Positions 56,636-64,000 of a stretch of 64,000 bases of DNA are shown here, one piece after another. Within the stretch, counting starts at the first letter, position 1. Each line of letters starts with the position of its first letter. Under the pieces are notes generated by a model. The model saw only the letters and a list, made by a program, of their open reading frames with translations. It made no database searches and was not told where the DNA came from. Origin of the DNA: Massilia sp. IC2-477 (GTDB lineage: Bacteria; Pseudomonadota; Gammaproteobacteria; Burkholderiales; Burkholderiaceae_D); contig NZ_JAJFEQ010000001.1 in assembly GCF_020707265.1 (NCBI RefSeq), forward strand, positions 558,001 to 622,000, written 5' to 3'. The position numbers and the translations under genes were made by a program.

Positions 56636-56754
56636 GTCTTAACAGTTTTTTTGGCACCCGGGCGTGCGTAGCGTCTTAAGCATCATCCTCGGCTGATCGA
56701 GGCGTACCATCACGCTCTTCCTGTAACCTCGTGCTGTGATTTCGGTTGATGTGG

Positions 56755-57072
56755 TTAGCAGCCGACGTTGAGATGCTTCTTCGCCGCACTACAGTTCAAC
56801 GCTAGCTCTAGGGTGCGACCTTCTTTCGGGTTGAACACCGTAAAGACTAAGAAGTTGGCGCCATCGCATTGAGCGCTGATCGAACCATCCGGCCGACGTT
56901 TGGCGCCCGAGACTTTCTTGCATGTTGGATGGTTGTCTTTGATGATCTTGGACGCTACGAATTGCGCCTCACCTTTAGGCGCCGCTCCAACGCTAATACC
57001 GGCAGCATCCGCAGTGGCTATAGCTACGAGCGACATTGCGGTGCCTACTAAAACGGCAAATCGAATTTTCAT
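56755..57072 (-). CDS. Secreted Cys-containing hypothetical protein
   Basis: 105 residues: signal peptide 1-23, then four Cys (HPTCKK, AQCDG, LNCSA and the last residue) that could form two disulfides. The conserved look of SAQCDGANFLVFTVFNPKEGRTLELALNC suggests a real small domain. It is the gene of the block closest to ssrA and reads away from it. Confidence 0.62.
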   Translation of the reverse strand: MKIRFAVLVGTAMSLVAIATADAAGISVGAAPKGEAQFVASKIIKDNHPTCKKVSGAKRRPDGSISAQCDGANFLVFTVFNPKEGRTLELALNCSAAKKHLNVGC

Positions 57073-57287
57073 TTTGGCCTCGGCTTCGGCATCAATGGTG
57101 TGCCGACTCGCTCAACAATAATACCGTTAAGGAGTTGGCAAAAAATCACGAATTGTATCGCTTGTGTATGAATTTATTGGCCTTCACAGCAACCCAAACA
57201 TTTCCGTCAGCGTCGGACGAGCGAGGTACGCACCATAGACATGTTCACAATCCTGTGGGTACCAAAGACCTAACCTGGCGCCAGAAA

Positions 57288-57320
57288 AGAAAAAGCCGCT
57301 GACGAATCAGCGGCTTTTTG
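57288..57320 (-). terminator. Terminator of ssrA
   Basis: Perfect 13-bp stem AAAAAGCCGCTGA / TCAGCGGCTTTTT, loop CGAA, with a T-rich tail on the minus strand. Confidence 0.9.
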
Positions 57321-57328
57321 GAAGAGGT

Positions 57329-57687
57329 TGGTGGAGGCGGCGGGAATTGAACCCGCGTCCGCAAGCACTCTACAGACAGTTCTACATACTTAGCACTATC
57401 AATTAATTTAACCTGGACAACGGGGATGTGCACCCTTTGGACAGGCGAGTCACCTATTATTTAACAGTCGACCAAGTAACCCGGCCTACTGCGAGCCCCT
57501 GTAAATGAGTCCACGAACCTTGCGGTACACCCCAGGGGCGAGGTGGTGTGGACCTAGCAGCAATTAAGCTGCGAGTGCGTACGAGTTATCGTTTGCAGTT
57601 ATTGATTTCTGGATGTATTTACGAGGTAACCAGTCCTCGGTATGCCCTGCGCTGCTTTGCAACCCACGTCGAAACCAGGTCGCCCCC
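57329..57687 (-). ncRNA. ssrA: Transfer-messenger RNA
   Basis: Rescues stalled ribosomes by trans-translation. 359 nt, one-piece. The 5' end GGGGGCG pairs with CGCCUCC before the 3' CCA (57329-57331), and the T-arm GGGTTCAATTCCC is visible. The tag reading frame is at 57596-57564 and encodes ANDNSYALAA before a TAA stop, giving the degradation tag (A)ANDNSYALAA with the usual ALAA end. Upstream, TACAAT at 57703-57708 is the likely -10; its distance from the mature 5' end fits a leader removed by RNase P. Confidence 0.97.
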
Positions 57688-57855
57688 AACGAGAGAACCT
57701 TCATTGTACTCCAATCTGTCGGTACGTGCAGTCTGCCTGCTTAGAACCAGCTTAAGCTCAAACAGGTCTAAAAGATATGCTCCAAGCATGACGAAACTGC
57801 AATATGATTTCCTGGCTACGCCGTCTGCCTCACGTCTTTTTGACAAGGAATGGGA

Positions 57856-58713
57856 ATGGTTTGTATCGTCTGCGGTAACACTCAAACGGCCGGGCTCGCA
57901 TCGTGGCATGCGACCTGTCCCGCATGTCACTATGAAAGCGCGGCCCTGTCCGTCGCCATCAACAAGCACACCGGCCCTGAGGTCAACGAAGCCGAGCGCG
58001 AAGCCGGCCTGAAGGCCCTGCGGCTCGAGAATTTCCGTGCCATCGTCCAGTACGCCAAGCGGCATGTCCGGCCCGGCGCGCGCAGCCTGCTCGACGTCGG
58101 CAGCGCCCATGGCTGGTTCCTGGAAACGGCGCGCGAGGATTTCGATGTGCTCGGCGTCGAGCCGGATGCCGTGGTCGGTTCGCGCGCCGCCGCGCGTGGC
58201 CTGCCGGTGCGGGCCGGCTTCTTCCCCGACGTGCTGAAAGATGGCGAGCGCTTCGATGTGATCGTCTTCAACGACGTCATCGAACATATCCCGGACATCC
58301 GCAGCGCCCTCGACGCCTGCCAGCAGCGCCTGAATCCCGATGGCATCCTGATCCTCAACCTGCCGAACAGCCGCGGCTTCTTCTACCGCCTGTCGAAAGT
58401 CATCGCCCGCCTGGGCTGGCGCACGCCTTTCGAGCGGCTGTGGCAGAAAGACCTGCCGTCGCCGCACGTGCATTATTTCAGCAGCGACAACCTGGCCAGG
58501 CTGGTGGCAGGGCGGGGCTTCGAGATGGTCGACAGCGCCGAGTTGCCGGCCCTGCGCGCCAAGGGGCTGCGCGAGCGGCTGAGCTGTGCGGGCAACGTGC
58601 CGCTGTTGTCGCTGTGGGCGCAGTACATCGCGATCATGTGCGCGATTCCCGTGCTGCGGATTTTCCCGAGCGACATCATCGTCTGCATCTTCCGAAAAAA
58701 AACCGCAGGCTGA
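57856..58713 (+). CDS. Class I methyltransferase with N-terminal zinc-ribbon-like Cys cluster
   Basis: 285 residues. Two CxxC pairs, CIVCG (3-7) and CPAC (21-24), form a zinc-ribbon-like knob. Motif I SLLDVGSAHGWFLE near 77-90; IVFNDVIEHIPDI near 135-147; NPDGILILNLPN near 160-171. This type occurs in surface-polysaccharide and rhamnolipid-type modification loci. ATG 57856 is preferred over ATG 57850 since AAGGA is 6 bases upstream. The stop lies in the loop of a bidirectional terminator. Confidence 0.87.
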   Translation: MVCIVCGNTQTAGLASWHATCPACHYESAALSVAINKHTGPEVNEAEREAGLKALRLENFRAIVQYAKRHVRPGARSLLDVGSAHGWFLETAREDFDVLGVEPDAVVGSRAAARGLPVRAGFFPDVLKDGERFDVIVFNDVIEHIPDIRSALDACQQRLNPDGILILNLPNSRGFFYRLSKVIARLGWRTPFERLWQKDLPSPHVHYFSSDNLARLVAGRGFEMVDSAELPALRAKGLRERLSCAGNVPLLSLWAQYIAIMCAIPVLRIFPSDIIVCIFRKKTAG

Positions 58714-58731
58714 CAGCGCCTGCGGTTTTTT
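58697..58731. terminator. Bidirectional terminator between convergent genes
   Basis: AAAAAACCGCAGGC / GCCTGCGGTTTTTT with a 7-base loop that contains the TGA stop of the methyltransferase gene. Confidence 0.92.
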
Positions 58732-58747
58732 CGGGAAGGAAGAAGGC

Positions 58748-59422
58748 TTAGCGGTTGCGGTTGGCGATCTCGTTGCCAATCATGCCGCCGCCGATGATGC
58801 CGGCCACGGTGGCCAGCTTCTTGCCGTTGCCGCCGCCGATCTGGTTGCCGATCAGGCCGCCGATGACGGCGCCGGTGCCGATGCCGACGTAGTTCGGCTG
58901 AGCCTGCGCCGGGGCAGGTGCGTGCTGCGGGTAGTAGCGCGGCTCGCTGGCCTTCGCGTGCACCACGCGGGTCTTTTCAACCACCTTAACCACCGGCTTT
59001 TCGCGGATCACTTCCTTGATCACGACCGGCGCCGGCTGCGGCGCGGGCTGGGCATAGGCGATCGGCTGGGCGGCGGCCACCGGCATCATCTGCGGTGCGG
59101 TGCCGGCTGCCAGCTGGGTGGCCAGCTGCGGCGTCACCGGGGTGGCCGACAGCGGAGCAGCGACCGGAACCTGGCCCTGCAGGGCAGCGGCCGGCACCAT
59201 CACGACCTGGCCTTGCGCATTCGTCATCGGGACCATGCCCGGCTGTTGCGTTGCGTACGGCGAGGCGGCTGCCAGCGGCATGGCCGGGACGTCGGAGGAG
59301 CTCTTCGAGCTCGGCAGCAGGCCGGTGATCGCGGCGGCGCCGGTGAGGCTGACAATGACAACCGACGCAGCGGCTGCGGCCATCAGGGGATGAATGCGGT
59401 TAAAGCGTGCGGTGGTTTCCAT
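58748..59422 (-). CDS. Glycine-zipper 2TM domain protein
   Basis: 224 residues. Single N-terminal membrane anchor (about 13-36), a long Pro/Ala/Gln spacer with a VIKEVIREKPVVKVVEK block, and a C-terminal glycine zipper (IGTGAVIGGLIGNQIGGGNG...GIIGGGMIGNEIANR) of the SlyB/17-kDa antigen type. No lipobox. Likely envelope-associated. GGAG precedes ATG 59422. Confidence 0.88.
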   Translation of the reverse strand: METTARFNRIHPLMAAAAASVVIVSLTGAAAITGLLPSSKSSSDVPAMPLAAASPYATQQPGMVPMTNAQGQVVMVPAAALQGQVPVAAPLSATPVTPQLATQLAAGTAPQMMPVAAAQPIAYAQPAPQPAPVVIKEVIREKPVVKVVEKTRVVHAKASEPRYYPQHAPAPAQAQPNYVGIGTGAVIGGLIGNQIGGGNGKKLATVAGIIGGGMIGNEIANRNR

Positions 59423-59576
59423 GTTCTAGCTCCGTATGAAACGTTGTGTTGTCGTATGGGAGTAGATTACCGGCGAGCCTTTTCCAGAACTAGCCCTGAG
59501 GCTGTATCAGTCGTAATGAGATGTAAGCGGAGGGAGAGGCGGGCCACAGGGTTGCGGCCCGCTCGAGGGAGGCGAT

Positions 59577-60284
59577 TCAGGCCGCGGACGCGGTTGCGCG
59601 GGCGGCTTCCACTACCTGGCGCAGGGTCTGCAGCAGGTCGGTCGGGGTGTCGAGCAGGTACTCGGCGCCCCAGGTCGACGGTTCGATGGCGCCGCAGTAG
59701 CCCCAGTTGCAGGCGACCGTCACCATGCCGGCGGCGTGGCCGGCCTCGATGTCGCGCTTGTCGTCACCGACGTACCAGCACTGTTCCGGCGCCACGCCGA
59801 GGCGGCGTGCACCTTCGAGCAGCGGGGCAGGGTGGGGTTTCGGGAAACCGGTGGTGTCGCCCGAAATAACGCAGCCGGCGTGCGACAGGCCGATCTGCGG
59901 GATCAGCGGATCGGTGAAGCGGGCCGGCTTGTTGGTGACGATGCCCCAGGCCATGCCGGCCTGCTCGATCCCGTGCAGCAGTTCCGTGATACCGCCGAAC
60001 AGCGAGCTGTGCACCGCCATGGTTTCCTGGTAACGGTCGAACCACTGCATGCGCAGCTCTTCGTAACCCTCGTCGCCCGGTCCCAGGCCGAAGGCCGCGC
60101 CGATCATGCCGCGCGCGCCGGCGGACGCGGTCGGACGCAGCACCGAATACGGCGTCGGCGGCAGGCCGCGCTCGGTACGCAGCCAGTTGACAGCGGCCGC
60201 GAGGTCGGGCGCGGTGTCGGCCAGCGTGCCATCGAGGTCGAACAGAACGGCACGCGGTGCCGGCAGGACGGTCGGAAGAGTCAT
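59577..60284 (-). CDS. gph: Phosphoglycolate phosphatase
   Basis: HAD-superfamily phosphatase, 235 residues. Motif I FDLDGTLADTAPDLAAA near 15-31 with nucleophile Asp; motif II VTNKP; motif III and IV in FPKPHPAPLL and YVGDDKRDIEAGHAAGM. Removes 2-phosphoglycolate made during DNA repair. It starts 12 bases after ubiG, the usual betaproteobacterial order. Confidence 0.92.
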   Translation of the reverse strand: MTLPTVLPAPRAVLFDLDGTLADTAPDLAAAVNWLRTERGLPPTPYSVLRPTASAGARGMIGAAFGLGPGDEGYEELRMQWFDRYQETMAVHSSLFGGITELLHGIEQAGMAWGIVTNKPARFTDPLIPQIGLSHAGCVISGDTTGFPKPHPAPLLEGARRLGVAPEQCWYVGDDKRDIEAGHAAGMVTVACNWGYCGAIEPSTWGAEYLLDTPTDLLQTLRQVVEAARATASAA

Positions 60285-60296
60285 GGGAAAGGTAAG

Positions 60297-60998
60297 TTAA
60301 AGCGGCTTGCTGCACGCCACCATGTAGTTCACATCGGTGTCGTTGTTGAGCGAGTAGATCTTGGTCAGCGGATTGTAAGTCAGGCCTTTCAGGCCGTCGA
60401 CCTGCAATCCAGCGAGACGCGCAAATTGCGACAGTTCGGCCGGCGTGATGAATTTGCCATAGTCATGCGTCCCGCGCGGCAGCATGCGCAGGATGTATTC
60501 GGCACCGATGACGGCGAACAGATAGGACTTCGGATTGCGGTTGAGCGTCGAGAAGAACACGTGGCCGCCTGGCTTCACCAGGTTGGCCGCGGCTTGCACG
60601 ATCGAGGCCGGATCCGGCACGTGCTCGAGCATCTCCATGCAGGTGACCACGTCGAACTGGCCCGGTTCCGCAGCCGCCATTTCTTCAGCGGCGATGTGCT
60701 TGTAGCGCACTTCCACGCCGGATTCCAGGCTGTGCAGGTCAGCAACCTTCAGCGCCTTCTTCGACAGGTCGATGCCTGTCACCTTGGCGCCCTTGCGCGC
60801 CATGGCTTCGGACAGCACGCCGCCGCCGCAGCCGATGTCGATCACGTTCTTGCCCAGCAGCGGGGCGCGGGCGTTGATCCACTCGAGGCGCAGTGGGTTG
60901 ATTTCGTGCAGGGGGCGGAATTCGGACGTCGGGTCCCACCAGCGGTGGGCCAGCTCGCTGAATTTCTGGATCTCTAACGGGTCTGCATTCGTATTCAT
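60297..60998 (-). CDS. ubiG: Ubiquinone biosynthesis O-methyltransferase
   Basis: SAM-dependent enzyme for both O-methylations in ubiquinone synthesis, 233 residues. Diagnostic N-terminal [29 protein letters not shown]; motif [17 protein letters not shown] near 53-68; [11 protein letters not shown] near 118-128. ATG 60998 gives the normal family length; the upstream frame extension is rejected. Confidence 0.97.
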   Translation of the reverse strand: MNTNADPLEIQKFSELAHRWWDPTSEFRPLHEINPLRLEWINARAPLLGKNVIDIGCGGGVLSEAMARKGAKVTGIDLSKKALKVADLHSLESGVEVRYKHIAAEEMAAAEPGQFDVVTCMEMLEHVPDPASIVQAAANLVKPGGHVFFSTLNRNPKSYLFAVIGAEYILRMLPRGTHDYGKFITPAELSQFARLAGLQVDGLKGLTYNPLTKIYSLNNDTDVNYMVACSKPL

Positions 60999-61085
60999 AC
61001 TCGGGATCATACTGGAAATGGTGAAGCTCACGGCATGCCGCACGGAAAATATGCAAGCACTTGTCGCCGTAAGCGTACGGGAAAA

Positions 61086-61113
61086 CGAAAAAAAACCCCG
61101 CCGTAGCGGGGTT
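61086..61113 (-). terminator. Terminator of the OmpA-like gene
   Basis: AACCCCGC / GCGGGGTT, loop CGTA, eight T on the minus strand. Confidence 0.9.
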
Positions 61114-61133
61114 CATTAAGCAATCAGCAAGGA

Positions 61134-61847
61134 TTACTTGTTGACGGTACGGGTACCGACGACTTCGATTTCCACGCGGCGGTTCTTAGCGCGGCCTGCC
61201 GAGCTCTTGTTGTCGGCTTCCGGCTGCTTCTCGCCCTTGCCTTCGGTGTAGATGCGGTTTTCTTCCACGCCCTTGCCCTTCAGGTAAGTCTTGACGGCTT
61301 CAGCGCGGCGGATCGACAGCTTCTGGTTGTAGGCATCGGTACCGATCGAGTCGGTGTGGCCGACGGCGATGATGACTTCCAGGTTCATGTCGCCCAGCTT
61401 CGAGACCAGCTCGTCGAGCGAGGCCTTGCCGGCCGGCTTCAGGACAGCCTTGTCGAAATCGAAGAAGGCGTCAGCCGAGTACGACACTTTTTCCGAGGTC
61501 GGGACCGGAGCCGGAGCCGGAGCAGGGGCTGGAGCCGGTTCGGCGACTGGCGGCGGCGGAGGCGGCGGCGGAGCGACGCACTTGCCGTTTTCCAGCTTCT
61601 CAGGCGGGACGCACAGCGGCGCGTCGCAGCCCGGGACCGCGTCGGCCGGGGTCCAGTAGCCGGTGCGCCAGCACAGGCCGAAAGGATTGCGGGCGATCAC
61701 GCCGCGGCTGTCCTGCACGTAGGCGCTGTACGGCGTGCGCGCCTTGATGTCGGTGGTCAGCGGTGCATACGGTGCATCGCTCTGGGCAAAAGCGTTGCCC
61801 GCGATCGCAGCCGAAGCAGCGAGCATGAGGGTTGCCAGTTTATTCAT
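61134..61847 (-). CDS. OmpA family outer-membrane protein
   Basis: 237 residues with signal peptide 1-21. A short N-terminal segment with three Cys (FGLCWRTGYWTPADAVPGCDAPLC) replaces the OmpA beta-barrel, a Pro-rich linker follows, and the C-terminal OmpA domain (about 120-237) binds peptidoglycan (FDFDKAVLKPAGKASLDEL; GHTDSIGTDAYNQKLSIRRAEAVKTYL; NRRVEIEV). Likely abundant, since AAAGGA precedes ATG 61847 and codon use is strongly biased. It tethers the outer membrane to the wall. Confidence 0.93.
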   Translation of the reverse strand: MNKLATLMLAASAAIAGNAFAQSDAPYAPLTTDIKARTPYSAYVQDSRGVIARNPFGLCWRTGYWTPADAVPGCDAPLCVPPEKLENGKCVAPPPPPPPPVAEPAPAPAPAPAPVPTSEKVSYSADAFFDFDKAVLKPAGKASLDELVSKLGDMNLEVIIAVGHTDSIGTDAYNQKLSIRRAEAVKTYLKGKGVEENRIYTEGKGEKQPEADNKSSAGRAKNRRVEIEVVGTRTVNK

Positions 61848-62196
61848 GTTCTTTTTTCCTTTCGGGTAAATGCCTTGCGAAACTCAACGTGGGCGTTATG
61901 GTCAAGATACTAACACGTCCAGGGAAGGGCTTAGTTTCGCATTGTGAAACAAACAATTAATTTCCTGTCCATTTTGCCACATGCACCAAAAACGCACGAC
62001 TGCACCTAAATCAAACTTCATGCATATTCTCGATGCGTTGTTTTGTTGCAACATTTGGGCAAGCGGACGGGGCTGACATCGACAACGCTGGAAGGGTCTG
62101 GCCCCCTGAACGGTTTTGTGCTGGTGCTAACTAGGGCATGGTAGAATCATCCGTTGCAGTCAATAACCATTAGCCTGAAAGCAGTCGACCCGCCCA
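61848..62196. promoter_or_regulatory. Divergent ompA-like / gyrA promoter region
   Basis: 349 bases without a gene. TAGAAT at 62142-62147 may be the gyrA -10, about 50 bases before the start; the -35 is weak. The OmpA-like gene has a leader rich in A on its own strand. The middle (61930-62060) is AT-richer than the flanks. Confidence 0.4.

Positions 62197-64000
<1,804 letters not shown>

Overview
The window is a stretch of a high-GC betaproteobacterial chromosome, most likely Oxalobacteraceae and close to Massilia. The basis is the gene content and style: the rpsP-rimM-trmD-rplS operon, a one-piece tmRNA, DUF3579 and the beta-type CobD/CbiB-like protein, GspA/GspB, CsbD proteins, UbiG-Gph, many TTG/GTG starts and GC-rich codon use. 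It is core chromosome with housekeeping genes, and has no integrase, transposase, CRISPR array, rRNA or ordinary tRNA.

Layout. 1-3.5 kb: the end of an acyl-CoA dehydrogenase, a strange Asp/His/Lys/Glu-rich small protein, a TM2 membrane protein and an AAA ATPase. 3.6-6.5 kb: rpsP-rimM-trmD-rplS, then a NUDIX CoA pyrophosphatase. 6.5-13 kb: an AT-richer orphan gene, a CobD/CbiB-like protein, DUF3579, a CBS-domain protein, a secreted M16 peptidase and an SDR. 13-21.4 kb: an N-acetylglucosamine unit on the minus strand, with GlcNAc kinase, NagA, an SIS-type deaminase and a GH3 hexosaminidase joined by 4-bp overlaps. It is preceded by repeated TGGTAT boxes, and a GntR/UTRA regulator lies further along. 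21.4-31.5 kb: a kelch protein, a duplicated DUF2807 beta-helix protein, a hybrid histidine kinase, a PF10118-type protein, GspA/GspB and MobB. 31.5-38.8 kb: YjfB-like, a bufferin operon (BufA plus a fused BufB-BufC), DUF883, S4 protein, FumC, a short FimV-like protein, a strongly structured non-coding RNA candidate, an HDOD protein and a FliT-like protein. 39-51 kb: M1, M13 and S9 peptidases, a methyltransferase, two CsbD genes around an AI-2E-type permease, MATE and CPBP proteins. 51-54 kb: an orphan tssF-tssG pair. 54-57.7 kb: a PfpI protein, then an AT-richer block of four small unknown genes ending at ssrA (tmRNA). 57.8-64 kb: a methyltransferase, a glycine-zipper protein, gph, ubiG, an OmpA-like protein and the first 601 codons of gyrA.

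The most interesting signals are intergenic or architectural. (1) A ~250-nt RNA between the FimV-like and HDOD genes carries at least six nested helices, a -10 box and a perfect terminator. (2) A dispersed 113-155 bp inverted-repeat element occurs three times, and each time its terminal CGTAGGG supplies the TAG stop codon of the neighbouring gene. (3) A second family of two-hairpin repeats shows compensatory base changes between copies. (4) A bufferin operon has its MNIO enzyme and DUF2063 partner fused. (5) tssF-tssG stand without any other type VI gene. (6) A short AT-rich island lies between two near-copies of the ssrA terminator.

Genes that appear to work together: GlcNAc recovery (GH3 hexosaminidase, kinase, deacetylase, deaminase); translation (rpsP operon, tmRNA); copper or metal handling in the periplasm (bufferin); secreted and periplasmic proteolysis (M16, M1-M13, S9); and ubiquinone synthesis with phosphoglycolate repair (ubiG-gph).
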